Below are positions 23,963 to 33,668 of a stretch of DNA of 64,000 bases, in pieces. The stretch spans positions 583,767-647,766 of the forward strand of contig NZ_MAUE01000045.1 of NCBI RefSeq assembly GCF_001702265.1, read 5' to 3'. The stretch is from Pseudomonas aylmerensis (GTDB lineage Bacteria; Pseudomonadota; Gammaproteobacteria; Pseudomonadales; Pseudomonadaceae). A program made the position numbers and the translations under genes. Under the pieces are notes generated by a model. That model worked only from the letters and a program-made list of their open reading frames with translations, did not search any database and was not told the origin of the DNA. Position 1 is the stretch's first letter; every line of letters starts with the position of its first letter.

Positions 23963-25387
23963 ATGGCTGTCAAAACAAATATTGACATGGTGTCAATTAT
24001 GCGTGAGGGGTTGTCCAACGGGCAGGGCGTGAAGTACAAGCGCCTGTCCGATGTCATGGAACGGGGCATCCTCGAAGGCTTGATTGAACCTGGACGAAAA
24101 CTGCCGCCCCATCGGGTGCTTTCCGACAATCTCGGGGTGACCATCGGTACCATCAGCCGGGCGTACGGCGAACTGGAACGCCTCGGGCTGGTAGTGGCGC
24201 GGGTGGGTGACGGCACATTCGTGCGCAAGCGTGGGATGGAGCGCCAGCGTGATGAAGGCTTTCGCAATTTCAGCGAGGAGCCGCGCCAGTACTTCGACAT
24301 GAGCCGCAACATGCATATTCCGGGGCAGGAAACCGCCTTCCTGGCCCAGAGTTTCCAAACCCTGTCGACCAATGCCAAGTTCCTCCAGGACATCAGCGCC
24401 TATACCCCGGATGCCGGCCTGCCGCGTTATCGCGATGCGGGCGCGCAGTGGTTGGTGCAGCGCGATTTTCACCCGATCCCCGAACAGGTCATCTGCGTCA
24501 ACGGCGGCCAGCATGGCCTGCTCTGCGCGATGATGGCGCTATTGCGCGCCGGCGACACGGTGGTGACCGAACAACTTACTTACCCAGGGCTGATCACCGC
24601 CGCGCGCATGCTCGGCGTGCGCTTGATCGGCCTGGAGATGGATGAGGAAGGTGTGCTGCCGAGCGCGCTGGATGAGGTCTGTCGTAATCACCGGGTGTCG
24701 GCGCTGTATTGCACGCCGACCATCCAGAACCCGACCACGGCGGTGTTATCGGTGGCGCGGCGCGAGGCGCTGGTGAAGGTGTGCCGCGAACACAATCTGC
24801 TGATCCTCGAGGACGAAGCCCACGGCGTCCTGGTGGAGGACCGGCCGCCACCCCTCAGTCATTTCGCCCCTGAGCGTACGATTTTGATCAGCAGTTTGAG
24901 CAAGGCGGTGTCGGCCGGACTGCGTGTGGGCTATGTGCATGCACCACCGGCGCTGGTCAGCCGTATCTCGGCGGCGTTGCGTTCCACCTGTTGGATGGCC
25001 ACGCCGGTGACCCTGGAGCTGGCCACCCAGTGGATCGAGAACGGCACGGCGGAATACCTGCTGCGCCAGCAGATCAATGAGATCAGCCGGCGCAAGGCGT
25101 TGGTGCAGGATTTGTTGGCGGGCCTGCAATACCGCACCCACCTGAACAGCCCGCATTTCTGGATCGAAGTGCCGGAGCCGTGGCGCGCGTCGGAAATCGA
25201 GGCGGAACTCAAGCAGAACAATTACCTGATCGCCACCGCCGAGGCCTTTGCCGTGGGACAGACGGCGGTGCCGCAGTTTATCCGCGCGAGCATCTGCAAT
25301 ACGTCGGGGGATGATCAGCTGTTGCGGGCGGGGTTTGATGCGCTGGCCACCGCGCTGGGGCAGGGCGGCGGGCGCTTTCACCTGTAG
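23963..25387 (+). CDS. MocR-type regulator (GntR winged helix fused to aminotransferase-like domain)
   Basis: 474 residues: an N-terminal GntR winged helix (about 20-90; LPPHRVLSDNLGVTIGTISR) and a fold-type I aminotransferase-like domain (about 110-470) with the PLP lysine in SSLSKAVSAGLRVG. MocR proteins sense PLP or a PLP-adducted amino compound. It is divergent from the cysteine operon and the natural regulator of it; the effector could be a PLP adduct of cysteine, serine or a related compound (inference). The ATG at 23963 has an AGGGCG site. Confidence 0.88.
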   Translation: MAVKTNIDMVSIMREGLSNGQGVKYKRLSDVMERGILEGLIEPGRKLPPHRVLSDNLGVTIGTISRAYGELERLGLVVARVGDGTFVRKRGMERQRDEGFRNFSEEPRQYFDMSRNMHIPGQETAFLAQSFQTLSTNAKFLQDISAYTPDAGLPRYRDAGAQWLVQRDFHPIPEQVICVNGGQHGLLCAMMALLRAGDTVVTEQLTYPGLITAARMLGVRLIGLEMDEEGVLPSALDEVCRNHRVSALYCTPTIQNPTTAVLSVARREALVKVCREHNLLILEDEAHGVLVEDRPPPLSHFAPERTILISSLSKAVSAGLRVGYVHAPPALVSRISAALRSTCWMATPVTLELATQWIENGTAEYLLRQQINEISRRKALVQDLLAGLQYRTHLNSPHFWIEVPEPWRASEIEAELKQNNYLIATAEAFAVGQTAVPQFIRASICNTSGDDQLLRAGFDALATALGQGGGRFHL

Positions 25388-25401
25388 ATGACGGCGGTCC
25401 T

Positions 25402-25536
25402 TGTGGCGAGCGGGCTTGCCCCGCGTTGGGCTGCCTGGCAGCCCCAAAACCAGTGACTGAGGACCGTCTGACACACCGCATTCATCTTGATGGGGGCTGC
25501 TTCGCCGCCCAACGCGGGGCAAGCCCGCTCGCCACA
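25402..25536. repeat. REP pair with perfect 29-base arms
   Basis: Arms at 25402-25430 and 25508-25536 are exact complements (core GGCGAGCGGGCTTGCCCCGC). The loop contains a further GGGGCTGC/GCAGCCCC pairing. It lies between convergent mocR-type and ppsR genes. The same 29-base arm forms the 3' end of pyrD at 43694-43722. Confidence 0.88.
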
Positions 25537-25554
25537 GTCAGCGCCTGCCTATCA

Positions 25555-26373
25555 TTACTTGAAGCGCCGTTCCACGCCCTTCTCCACCAAAATCTTCGCC
25601 GAAATCTCTTCCACCGAGAAATGCGTGGAATTGATATGCGCAATGTTCTCGCGGCGGAACAGATTTTCCACTTCGCGCACTTCGAATTCGCACTGGGCAT
25701 AGCTGGAGTAGCGGCTGTTGGGCTTGCGTTCGTTGCGGATCGCGGTGAGGCGGTCCGGGTCGATGGTCAGGCCAAACAGCTTGTGCGAATGGGCGCGCAG
25801 GGCGGCGGGCAACGTCAGGTGCTCCATGTCGTCCTCGGTCAGCGGGTAGTTGGCCGCACGGATGCCGAATTGCATGGCCATGTACAGGCAGGTCGGGGTC
25901 TTGCCGCAACGCGACACGCCGACCAGGATCAGGTCGGCCTTGTCGTAGTAGTGCGTGCGGGCGCCGTCGTCGTTGTCGAGGGCGAAGTTCACCGCCTCGA
26001 TACGCTCCATATAGTTGGAGTTATGCCCGATGGAATGGGACTTTCCGACCGAATAGGAGGAATGTTCACTCAACTCCTGCTCCAGTGGCGCAAGGAAGGT
26101 CGAGAAGATGTCGATCATGAAACCATTGGAGGTTGCGAGGATCTCACGGATGTCTTGATTGACGATGGTGTCGAAAATGATCGGGCGAAAGCCGTCTTTT
26201 TCAGCCGCCAGATTGATTTGTTGTACCATGGCCCGCGCTTTATCCACGCTGTCGATGTAGGGCCGCGTGAATTTGGCGAAGGTAATGTTTTCGAACTGCG
26301 CGAGCAGGCTTTGACCCAGTGTTTCGGCTGTAATGCCGGTGCCGTCGGAGATAAAGAAAGCAGATCGTTTCAT
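25555..26373 (-). CDS. ppsR: Phosphoenolpyruvate synthase regulatory protein (bifunctional kinase/pyrophosphorylase)
   Basis: 272 residues of the DUF299 family. It switches PEP synthase off by ADP-dependent phosphorylation of a threonine next to the catalytic histidine, and on again by phosphate-dependent removal. The nucleotide loop [11 protein letters not shown] lies at about residues 151-161; the N-terminal [20 protein letters not shown] is typical. The ATG at 26373 is chosen because sequence before it (to 26478) does not belong to the family. It is divergent from ppsA, its target, with a 178-base shared control region in which I see no clear motif. Confidence 0.94.
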   Translation of the reverse strand: MKRSAFFISDGTGITAETLGQSLLAQFENITFAKFTRPYIDSVDKARAMVQQINLAAEKDGFRPIIFDTIVNQDIREILATSNGFMIDIFSTFLAPLEQELSEHSSYSVGKSHSIGHNSNYMERIEAVNFALDNDDGARTHYYDKADLILVGVSRCGKTPTCLYMAMQFGIRAANYPLTEDDMEHLTLPAALRAHSHKLFGLTIDPDRLTAIRNERKPNSRYSSYAQCEFEVREVENLFRRENIAHINSTHFSVEEISAKILVEKGVERRFK

Positions 26374-26551
26374 TTGAGCCCTGGGCCTTAAGCTGATGGC
26401 GAATCTTGGATATGATAGGCGCGATTTTGCCGTCCCGCAGTGGGCCGCATTCTCACTTATTTTCCAGGTCCAGGCCACAAGCGCTGGCGTTAGCTCCTAC
26501 TGAGCCGCCGGCGTCCTGAGCTTTTCCAACACAGAAAGTGGAGAGATCACC

Positions 26552-28927
26552 TTGGTAGAGTACGTAGTTTCCCTCGATAAGCTCGGCGTCCATGATGTAG
26601 AGCACGTGGGGGGCAAGAACGCATCCCTCGGCGAGATGATCAGTAATCTTGCAGGCGCTGGTGTGTCGGTGCCCGGTGGTTTCGCCACCACGGCCCAGGC
26701 TTACCGCGATTTCCTTGAGCTGAGCGGCCTCAACGCTCAGATCCACGCCGCGCTGGACGCTCTGGACGTCGATGACGTCAACGCCCTGGCCAAGACCGGC
26801 GCCCAGATCCGCCAGTGGATCATGGATGCCGAGTTCCCCGAGAAACTCAACGAAGAAATCCGCAGCGCCTTCGCGACGCTCTCGGCCGGCAACCCGGACA
26901 TGGCGGTTGCCGTGCGCTCCTCGGCCACCGCCGAAGACTTGCCGGACGCCTCCTTCGCCGGCCAGCAGGAAACCTTCCTTAATATCCGTGGCGTGGAAAA
27001 CGTGATCCGCGCGGCCAAGGAAGTGTTCGCCTCGCTGTTCAACGATCGCGCCATTTCCTACCGTGTGCACCAGGGTTTCGACCACAAGCTGGTGGCCCTG
27101 TCTGCCGGTGTGCAGCGCATGGTGCGTTCGGAAACCGGCACCGCCGGCGTGATGTTCACCCTGGACACCGAATCGGGTTTCCGTGACGTGGTGTTCATCA
27201 CCGGCGCCTACGGCCTGGGCGAAACCGTCGTACAAGGCGCGGTCAACCCCGACGAATTCTACGTACACAAGGGCACCCTCGAAGCGGGTCGCCCGGCCAT
27301 CCTGCGCCGCAACCTGGGCAGCAAGGCCATCAAGATGATCTACGGCGACGAGGCCAAGGCCGGTCGCTCGGTGAAAACCGTTGAAGTCGAGAAGGCCGAG
27401 CGCGCGCGCTTCTGCCTGACCGACGCTGAAGTCAGCGAGCTGGCCAAGCAGGCGATGATCATCGAGAAGCACTACAAGTGCCCGATGGACATCGAATGGG
27501 CCAAGGACGGTGACGATGGCAAGCTGTACATCGTGCAGGCACGTCCGGAAACCGTGAAAAGCCGCACTTCGGCCAACGTCATGGAACGCTACCTGCTCAA
27601 GGAAACCGGCACCGTGCTGGTGGAAGGCCGTGCCATCGGCCAGCGCATCGGCGCCGGCAAGGTGCGGATCATCAAGGACGTGTCCGAGATGGACAAAGTC
27701 CAGCCAGGCGACGTGCTGGTGTCCGACATGACCGACCCGGACTGGGAGCCGGTGATGAAGCGTGCCAGCGCCATCGTCACCAACCGTGGCGGGCGTACCT
27801 GCCACGCGGCGATCATCGCGCGTGAGCTGGGGATTCCTGCGGTAGTGGGTTGCGGCAACGCGACCCAACTGCTCAAGGACGGCCAGGGCGTGACCGTGTC
27901 CTGCGCTGAAGGCGACACCGGTTTCATCTTCGAAGGCGAACTGGGCTTCGACATCAAGCAAAACTCCATCGACGCCATGCCTGACCTGCCGTTCAAGATC
28001 ATGATGAACGTCGGCAACCCGGACCGCGCCTTCGACTTCGCGCAGTTGCCGAACGCCGGTGTGGGCCTGGCCCGCCTGGAATTCATCATCAACCGCATGA
28101 TCGGCGTGCACCCCAAGGCCCTGTTGAACTACGACGGCCTGCCGCTGGACATCAAGGAAAGCGTCGACAAGCGCATCGCCGGCTACAACGACCCGGTGGG
28201 CTTCTATGTCGAGAAGCTGGTGGAAGGCATCAGCACCCTGGCAGCGGCGTTCTACCCGAAAAAGGTCATCGTGCGGCTGTCGGACTTCAAGTCCAACGAA
28301 TACGCCAACCTGATCGGCGGTAAGCTCTACGAGCCGGAAGAAGAAAACCCGATGCTGGGTTTCCGTGGCGCGTCGCGTTACATCAGCGAAGCGTTCCGTG
28401 ACTGCTTCGAACTCGAATGCCGCGCCCTCAAGCGCGTGCGCAACGAGATGGGCCTGACCAACGTCGAGATCATGGTGCCCTTCGTGCGCACCCTGGGCGA
28501 GGCGAGCCAGGTGGTGGACCTGCTGGCCGAAAACGGCTTGTCCCGGGGCGAAAACGGCCTGCGCGTCATCATGATGTGCGAATTGCCGTCCAACGCGATC
28601 CTGGCCGAGGAGTTCCTGGAATTCTTCGACGGTTTCTCCATCGGTTCCAACGACCTGACCCAGCTGACCCTGGGCCTGGACCGCGACTCCGGGATCATCG
28701 CCCACCTGTTCGATGAGCGTAACCCGGCCGTCAAGAAGCTGTTGGCCAACGCCATCCAGGCCTGCAACAAGGCCGGCAAGTACATCGGGATTTGCGGCCA
28801 AGGCCCTTCCGATCACCCTGACCTGGCCAAGTGGCTGATGGAGCAGGGCATCGAAAGCGTCTCGCTGAACCCCGATTCCGTGCTGGAAACCTGGTTCTTC
28901 CTGGCTGAAGGCCAAGCTTCGGCTTAA
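26552..28927 (+). CDS. ppsA: Phosphoenolpyruvate synthase
   Basis: PpsA makes PEP from pyruvate and ATP for gluconeogenesis. It has 791 residues, normal length. The N-terminal ATP-grasp domain holds [10 protein letters not shown] and [20 protein letters not shown] (seen in two parts); the swivelling phosphohistidine domain has [17 protein letters not shown] with the catalytic histidine at about residue 418 next to the threonine targeted by PpsR; the C-terminal PEP/pyruvate barrel contains [17 protein letters not shown] and ICGQGPSD. The start is TTG, with GGAGAG nine bases upstream and no better ATG. A hairpin terminator follows. Confidence 0.97.
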   Translation: MVEYVVSLDKLGVHDVEHVGGKNASLGEMISNLAGAGVSVPGGFATTAQAYRDFLELSGLNAQIHAALDALDVDDVNALAKTGAQIRQWIMDAEFPEKLNEEIRSAFATLSAGNPDMAVAVRSSATAEDLPDASFAGQQETFLNIRGVENVIRAAKEVFASLFNDRAISYRVHQGFDHKLVALSAGVQRMVRSETGTAGVMFTLDTESGFRDVVFITGAYGLGETVVQGAVNPDEFYVHKGTLEAGRPAILRRNLGSKAIKMIYGDEAKAGRSVKTVEVEKAERARFCLTDAEVSELAKQAMIIEKHYKCPMDIEWAKDGDDGKLYIVQARPETVKSRTSANVMERYLLKETGTVLVEGRAIGQRIGAGKVRIIKDVSEMDKVQPGDVLVSDMTDPDWEPVMKRASAIVTNRGGRTCHAAIIARELGIPAVVGCGNATQLLKDGQGVTVSCAEGDTGFIFEGELGFDIKQNSIDAMPDLPFKIMMNVGNPDRAFDFAQLPNAGVGLARLEFIINRMIGVHPKALLNYDGLPLDIKESVDKRIAGYNDPVGFYVEKLVEGISTLAAAFYPKKVIVRLSDFKSNEYANLIGGKLYEPEEENPMLGFRGASRYISEAFRDCFELECRALKRVRNEMGLTNVEIMVPFVRTLGEASQVVDLLAENGLSRGENGLRVIMMCELPSNAILAEEFLEFFDGFSIGSNDLTQLTLGLDRDSGIIAHLFDERNPAVKKLLANAIQACNKAGKYIGICGQGPSDHPDLAKWLMEQGIESVSLNPDSVLETWFFLAEGQASA

Positions 28928-28944
28928 GGTCGATACGTCAAAAG

Positions 28945-28978
28945 TGCCGGTCACCCGTCAAGGGTGACCGGCATTCTT
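28945..28978 (+). terminator. ppsA terminator
   Basis: TGCCGGTCACCC (28945-28956), loop GTCAA, exact complement (28962-28973), followed by TTCTT. Confidence 0.75.
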
Positions 28979-28987
28979 ATCTGTGCA

Positions 28988-29020
28988 GGGCGGAACTCCT
29001 TCCGGACGCCGCCCTTTTTT
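28988..29020 (+). terminator. Second hairpin with T-run after ppsA
   Basis: GGGCGG (28988-28993) pairs with CCGCCC (29009-29014), followed by six T (29015-29020). It lies 13 bases before the hydrolase ATG, so it could either back up the ppsA terminator or attenuate the hydrolase. Confidence 0.5.
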
Positions 29021-29033
29021 GTGCAAGAGCATT

Positions 29034-30023
29034 ATGCAAAGCAGCAGCAACCTGTTTCCCGTCGCCTTGATCAGCGCTGAACGTCGTGGCGACCTGAGTG
29101 AAGATGTGTATCGCCTCAAACCCGGCAACAGCCCCGACGGTACCGTCGAGTTGGCCGTTACCCGTTTGGGCTTGGCCGATGTCCCGGAAAACCGGGGCAT
29201 CCCGGTCATTTTGTTGCATGGCAGTTTTTCCAATCGGCGTTTCTGGTATTCGCCCAAAGGGATCGGCCTGGGGGCTTACCTGGCGCGCCAGGGATTCGAC
29301 GTGTGGATCCCGGAAATGCGCGGCCATGGCCTGTCGCGGCGCAATCACCACTACGCCAGGAACCGCGTCGCCGATTACGCGCGTTACGATTTGCCGGCGA
29401 TTGGTGCGTTTGTGCGCGAGCAAAGTGCGCAGATCCCGCATTGGATCGGCCACTCCCTCGGCGGCACGACCCTGGCGGCGGCCCTCGGCGGGCAGCATCT
29501 TGGCGCGCCGGCGGTGGCCTCGGTGGCCCTGTTTGGCTGTCAGGTCAGTCGCACCCACTGGCCGTTGAAAATCCCGCCGGTGGAGTGGACCGGCCGCTTG
29601 CTGCTCAAGCGTTTTGGTCAACTGTCCGGCTCGCGGCTCAAGCGCGGCCCGGAGGACGAGCCGGCAGGCGTGCTGGTCGAAGCCATGCGTTGGAATGGCC
29701 TGTTTGGCCGCTTTGGCGAAGGTAAGCAGGATTGGTGGAAAGGCCTGGCCGACGTTGATGTGCCGCTGCTGGCCGTCAGTGCTGCAGGCGACCACCAGGA
29801 CCCCGATTGGGCCTGCCGCAAGTTGTTCGAACAAATCGGTTCGCAGCATCGCCAGTACCTGTGCCTGGGGCGTCAGCAAGGTTTTACCGGTGATTTCGGG
29901 CATGTGGAGATGCTGGTCAGCAAAGCCGCACAAATGGAAGTGTGGCCGCTGGTGGCGCAATGGCTGAAAGATCCGCTGACACCGTTGTTCGGCGCCCCGG
30001 CCGAGGTCGCGGCCAGCGTTTGA
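29034..30023 (+). CDS. Alpha/beta-fold hydrolase
   Basis: 329 residues. The oxyanion block VILLHGSFSNRRFW, the nucleophile elbow WIGHSLGGTTL (serine of GHSLG) and a late acidic/histidine pair (around AAGDHQDPDW and GDFGHVEML) mark an active alpha/beta hydrolase. The substrate cannot be told from sequence. The position between ppsA and rraA is, as I recall, the same in P. aeruginosa. The start at 29034 has an AAGAGC site; upstream in-frame sequence to 28983 would begin inside the terminator. Confidence 0.82.
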   Translation: MQSSSNLFPVALISAERRGDLSEDVYRLKPGNSPDGTVELAVTRLGLADVPENRGIPVILLHGSFSNRRFWYSPKGIGLGAYLARQGFDVWIPEMRGHGLSRRNHHYARNRVADYARYDLPAIGAFVREQSAQIPHWIGHSLGGTTLAAALGGQHLGAPAVASVALFGCQVSRTHWPLKIPPVEWTGRLLLKRFGQLSGSRLKRGPEDEPAGVLVEAMRWNGLFGRFGEGKQDWWKGLADVDVPLLAVSAAGDHQDPDWACRKLFEQIGSQHRQYLCLGRQQGFTGDFGHVEMLVSKAAQMEVWPLVAQWLKDPLTPLFGAPAEVAASV

Positions 30024-30211
30024 TGCAGTGCTCTGCCAAGGGCGTTTCACTCGTGTGTGGTTGCGGCTAAGATATGACGCGGTAAACGCTTCTGGTCATA
30101 TTCAGTCGCGCAGTGGCTATTGCGTTGCGGCCAGGCGGATGGGATGTTTCGCACCTGCTTCGGCCCGTGCTTCTTTCGAAAGACACTTCTTTGACGGAAA
30201 GGAATTTTTCA

Positions 30212-30703
30212 ATGAACCATTACGTGACCCCCGACTTGTGCGACGCCTACCCTGACCTGGTGCAGGTGGTCGAGCCGATGTTCAGCAATTTCGGCGGCCG
30301 AGACTCTTTCGGTGGCGAGATCGTCACCATCAAATGCTTCGAAGATAACTCCCTCGTCAAGGAGCAGGCCGACCAGCCGGGCGCTGGCAAGGTGCTGGTG
30401 GTGGACGGCGGTGGTTCCCTGCGCCGCGCGCTGCTGGGCGACATGATCGCCGAAAAAGCCGCGAAAAACGGTTGGGAAGGGCTGGTGATCTACGGCTGCA
30501 TCCGTGACGTCGACGTTATCGCCCAGACCGACCTGGGGGTGCAGGCCCTGGCCAGCCATCCGATGAAGACCGACAAGCGCGGCATCGGCGACTTGAACGT
30601 GGTGGTCACCTTTGCCGGTGTGACGTTCCGCCCGGGCGAGTACATCTACGCCGACAACAACGGTGTGATCGTCTCGCCAAGCCCGCTGAAAATGCCTGAA
30701 TAA
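30212..30703 (+). CDS. rraA: Ribonuclease E activity regulator / RraA-family protein
   Basis: 163 residues. RraA binds RNase E and dampens its activity; several relatives are also 4-hydroxy-4-methyl-2-oxoglutarate/oxaloacetate aldolases. The conserved glycine-rich block [19 protein letters not shown] and [18 protein letters not shown] are present. I choose the ATG at 30212 with AAGGA upstream; in-frame sequence back to 30113 is not part of the family. Sequence alone does not separate the RNase regulator from the aldolase role. cmaX begins 25 bases after the stop. Confidence 0.88.
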   Translation: MNHYVTPDLCDAYPDLVQVVEPMFSNFGGRDSFGGEIVTIKCFEDNSLVKEQADQPGAGKVLVVDGGGSLRRALLGDMIAEKAAKNGWEGLVIYGCIRDVDVIAQTDLGVQALASHPMKTDKRGIGDLNVVVTFAGVTFRPGEYIYADNNGVIVSPSPLKMPE

Positions 30704-30728
30704 ACCGCAATAGACGACAGGGGTAAGG

Positions 30729-31724
30729 ATGTTCGAGGAAGAAAACGCGCAGTGGGGGCTGGTGCATGCCCTGGTGCTGGACGGTAAAGGCGGTGCGCGT
30801 TCGATTGCCCGGACTGAGCTCGACGACTTGCAACTGCAGCCCCAGGAAAGCCTGTGGCTGCACTGGGACCGCAGTCATCCGCAAACCCAGACCTGGCTGC
30901 GCAAATCCAGCGGCTTGAGCGAGTTTGCCTGTGACCTGTTGTTGGAGGAGAACACCCGCCCGCGCCTGTTGCCGCTGCCGGACTCGGAACTGCTGCTGTT
31001 CCTGCGCGGGATCAACCTCAACCCGGGGGCTGAGCCAGAAGACATGGTGTCGGTGCGCATCTTTGCGGCCGCCAGTCGGGTGATTTCGTTGCGTTTGCGC
31101 CCGCTGCGCGCCACTGACGAACTGCTGGTGCAGTTGGCGGATGGCAAGGGGCCGAAAACCGCGTCGGAACTCATCCTTTATATGGCGCAGTACCTGACAA
31201 ACAAGGTCCAGGATCTGGTCACGGACTTGTCGGAAATCGTCGATGCCGAGGAAGAAAAACTCGATACCGACGAACGGTACACGCCGGAGCATGGCAGCGT
31301 CTTGCAGATCCGCCGCCGAGCGGCCGGGCTCAAGCGATTCCTGTCGCCGCAGCGGGAAATTTTTGCCCAGCTTACGCGGATCAGGTTGCCGTGGTTTTGT
31401 GATGACGATGCCGACTACTGGAACGAATTGAACAACAGCCTGACCCGCTACCTGGAAGAGCTCGAATTGACCCGGGAGCGCGTGGGGCTTGTGCTTGAGA
31501 CCGAAGACCGGCGCTTGAGCGTACGCATGAACCGCACCATGTATCGCTTCGGGATCATCACCGGGATTTTCCTGCCGATGAGTTTCCTGACCGGTTTGTT
31601 GGGTATAAATGTGGGCGGAATACCGTTCTCCGCCAGCCCCTATGGATTCGTGATTGCGTGCCTGTTGATGGTGTCGGTCGCGCTCGGACAATGGTGGCTA
31701 TTTCGACGATTGCGCTGGGTTTGA
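30729..31724 (+). CDS. cmaX: CorA-family divalent metal transporter CmaX (ZntB-like)
   Basis: 331 residues: a long cytoplasmic N-terminal funnel and two C-terminal helices. The loop between them reads GINVGGIP, the GxN motif of the ZntB branch rather than GMN of CorA, so zinc or another divalent ion may be the substrate. This gene with crfX, cmpX, sigX and oprF forms a well-known Pseudomonas block tied to the envelope stress response. The order and spacing (86 bases to crfX) are preserved. Confidence 0.87.
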   Translation: MFEEENAQWGLVHALVLDGKGGARSIARTELDDLQLQPQESLWLHWDRSHPQTQTWLRKSSGLSEFACDLLLEENTRPRLLPLPDSELLLFLRGINLNPGAEPEDMVSVRIFAAASRVISLRLRPLRATDELLVQLADGKGPKTASELILYMAQYLTNKVQDLVTDLSEIVDAEEEKLDTDERYTPEHGSVLQIRRRAAGLKRFLSPQREIFAQLTRIRLPWFCDDDADYWNELNNSLTRYLEELELTRERVGLVLETEDRRLSVRMNRTMYRFGIITGIFLPMSFLTGLLGINVGGIPFSASPYGFVIACLLMVSVALGQWWLFRRLRWV

Positions 31725-31810
31725 GCTGAATATGACCTGAACGTAGGAAGGGTCCTATGTGACCCCAAGAATTTTACCCTCGTCTTTTAAAACACTTGCG
31801 AGAGGTCTTT

Positions 31811-32056
31811 ATGCACGATCCGTTCGAACAGTCTTTGCGTGACATGCTCAATGCTTCGCCGTCCAACCGTGACGACGACGCCTGCCTGGGCCGCGTGTTG
31901 AAAACCGCCAACCGTCAGGTGGGGGCGGGGGACTTGTTCGGTCTGCTCGGCCGTTGGCTGCCGGCGTTGATGATGGCCCTGAACAACGGTTCGGCCCACG
32001 TATCACCGGTTTCCCGTCGTAAACCTCTTGCTCGCACTGCTGATAAGGCTGATTGA
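31811..32056 (+). CDS. crfX: CrfX, small conserved protein of the cmaX-crfX-cmpX block
   Basis: An 81-residue protein of unknown function, also written CfrX. It starts MHDPFEQSLRDMLNAS and contains a hydrophobic stretch DLFGLLGRWLPALMMALN (about residues 42-59), suggesting membrane association. The ATG at 31811 with AGAGG upstream is preferred to an in-frame TTG at 31796. Its stop is 2 bases before the cmpX ATG, so the two are coupled. Identification rests on synteny and general appearance. Confidence 0.8.
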   Translation: MHDPFEQSLRDMLNASPSNRDDDACLGRVLKTANRQVGAGDLFGLLGRWLPALMMALNNGSAHVSPVSRRKPLARTADKAD

Positions 32057-32058
32057 AT

Positions 32059-32883
32059 ATGGAACTTGATCTCTGGACCCAGAGCCTGGTCACCGCGATG
32101 ACCGCATTGTGGACCAAGGTGGCGAATTTCATTCCCAACCTGTTTGGTGCCCTGGTCCTGGTATTGCTGGGCTTTGTCGTGGCCAAGCTGCTCGACACCC
32201 TGCTGTCCAAATTGCTTGCGAAATTGGGCCTGGATCGCTTGATGGCAGGCACCGGCCTGACCAAGCTGTTGGGCCGTGCCGGGCTGCAAGTGCCGATCTC
32301 TACCCTGATCGGCAAGATCGTCTATTGGTTCGTTTTGCTGATTTTTCTGGTTTCTGCGGCCCAATCACTTGGACTTGAGCGAGTTTCAGCTACGCTCGAC
32401 ATGCTGGCGCTGTATTTGCCGAAGGTTTTTGGCGGCGCGCTGGTGCTGCTGGTAGGTGTTTTGCTGGCGCAACTGGCCAATGGGCTGGTGCGCGGCGCCG
32501 CCGAAGGCGTGGGGTTGGACTATGCTGCTGGCCTGGGGCGTATCGCCCAGGGGCTGGTGATCATCATCAGTATTTCGGTCGCGATCAGCCAGTTGGAGGT
32601 CAAGACTGACCTGCTCAACCACGTGATTGTGATTGTTTTGATTACCGTTGGTCTGGCCGTTGCGCTGGCCATGGGGTTGGGAAGCCGGGAAATTGCCGGG
32701 CAGATTCTTGCGGGAATCTATGTGCGTGAGTTGTATCAGGTAGGGCAACAGGTGCGTGTAGGCGAGGTCGAAGGGCAAATCGAGGAGATCGGCACAGTCA
32801 AGACGACAGTGCTGACCGATGACGGCGACCTGGTGTCGCTGTCCAATCGGATTCTCCTGGAGCAGCAGGTCAGTAGCCGCTAA
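32059..32883 (+). CDS. cmpX: CmpX, small-conductance mechanosensitive channel family protein
   Basis: 274 residues with about five hydrophobic helices (for example LFGALVLVLLGFVVAKLLDT, YWFVLLIFLVSAAQSLG and IVIVLITVGLAVALAMGLG), followed by a short MscS-like beta domain (VGQQVRVGEVEGQIEEIGTVKTTV). This is the conserved TM-helix/MscS-type protein encoded before sigX in pseudomonads; loss in P. aeruginosa has been linked to SigX and c-di-GMP effects (recalled). It starts two bases after the crfX stop. Confidence 0.86.
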   Translation: MELDLWTQSLVTAMTALWTKVANFIPNLFGALVLVLLGFVVAKLLDTLLSKLLAKLGLDRLMAGTGLTKLLGRAGLQVPISTLIGKIVYWFVLLIFLVSAAQSLGLERVSATLDMLALYLPKVFGGALVLLVGVLLAQLANGLVRGAAEGVGLDYAAGLGRIAQGLVIIISISVAISQLEVKTDLLNHVIVIVLITVGLAVALAMGLGSREIAGQILAGIYVRELYQVGQQVRVGEVEGQIEEIGTVKTTVLTDDGDLVSLSNRILLEQQVSSR

Positions 32884-32907
32884 TCCGGCAAACCCTGCTA
32901 ATGTACG

Positions 32908-32940
32908 CCGCCGCAAACCCGGCTGACCGGGCTGTGGCGG
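32908..32940. other. Hairpin between cmpX and sigX
   Basis: An outer stem CCGCC/GGCGG and inner stem CCCGG/CCGGG form an interrupted hairpin 30 bases before the sigX TTG. Without a T-run it is not a clear terminator; it may modulate sigX expression. Confidence 0.35.
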
Positions 32941-32970
32941 ACATTGACCTGACTGTCGGCACGACTTGTT

Positions 32971-33561
32971 TTGAATAAAGCCCAAACGCTGTCCACGCGC
33001 TATGACCCCCGTGAGCTCTCTGATGAGGAGTTGGTCGCGCGCTCGCACACGGAGCTGTTTCACGTAACTCGCGCGTACGAAGAATTGATGCGCAGATATC
33101 AACGCACTTTGTTCAACGTTTGTTCAAGGTATTTAGGGAACGATAGAGATGCGGATGATGTCTGTCAGGAAGTGATGCTCAAGGTGCTGTACGGCCTGAA
33201 GAACTTCGAGGGCAAATCGAAGTTCAAGACATGGCTATACAGCATCACGTACAACGAGTGCATCACGCAGTATCGGAAGGAACGGCGAAAGCGTCGCTTG
33301 ATGGACGCCTTGAGTCTGGACCCCCTTGAGGAAGCGTCTGAAGAAAAGGCGCCGGCACCCGAGGAGAAGGGCGGGCTCGATCGCTGGTTGGTGCATGTGA
33401 ACCCGATTGACCGTGAAATTCTGGTGCTACGATTTGTCGCAGAGCTTGAATTTCAGGAAATCGCCGACATCATGCACATGGGTTTGAGTGCTACAAAAAT
33501 GCGTTACAAACGTGCTCTAGATAAATTACGTGAGAAATTTGCGGGCGAGACTGAAACTTAG
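32971..33561 (+). CDS. sigX: ECF sigma factor SigX
   Basis: 196 residues. Region 2 is visible in YQRTLFNVCSRYLGNDRDAD and DDVCQEVMLKVLYGLKNFEG; region 4 in IDREILVLRFVAELEFQEIA and GLSATKMRYKRALDKLREKF. SigX directs oprF transcription and influences membrane fatty acids, biofilm and envelope homeostasis in Pseudomonas. It lacks an adjacent anti-sigma gene; CmpX/CrfX upstream are suspected in its control. The start is TTG (MNKAQTLSTRYDP), which fits the family's N-terminus; no in-frame ATG lies nearby. oprF follows after 107 bases. Confidence 0.95.
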   Translation: MNKAQTLSTRYDPRELSDEELVARSHTELFHVTRAYEELMRRYQRTLFNVCSRYLGNDRDADDVCQEVMLKVLYGLKNFEGKSKFKTWLYSITYNECITQYRKERRKRRLMDALSLDPLEEASEEKAPAPEEKGGLDRWLVHVNPIDREILVLRFVAELEFQEIADIMHMGLSATKMRYKRALDKLREKFAGETET

Positions 33562-33668
33562 TGCGTGGCAAATATCTCTTACGTGTAGGCAAGTTCTGTT
33601 AGACTTGTCGCCGAGTTGTCCCCCGGTTTGTGGGACTGCTTTACAATCACCAGATGGGGATTTAACGG

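Noticed and set aside
26453-28954. Minus-strand open frame of 833 codons
   Set aside because: Complete shadow of ppsA, with the His/Gln/Val-rich composition of antisense frames.
28988-29020. Hairpin before the hydrolase considered as a riboswitch
   Set aside because: A simple short stem with a T-run; nothing resembling a known ligand-binding fold.
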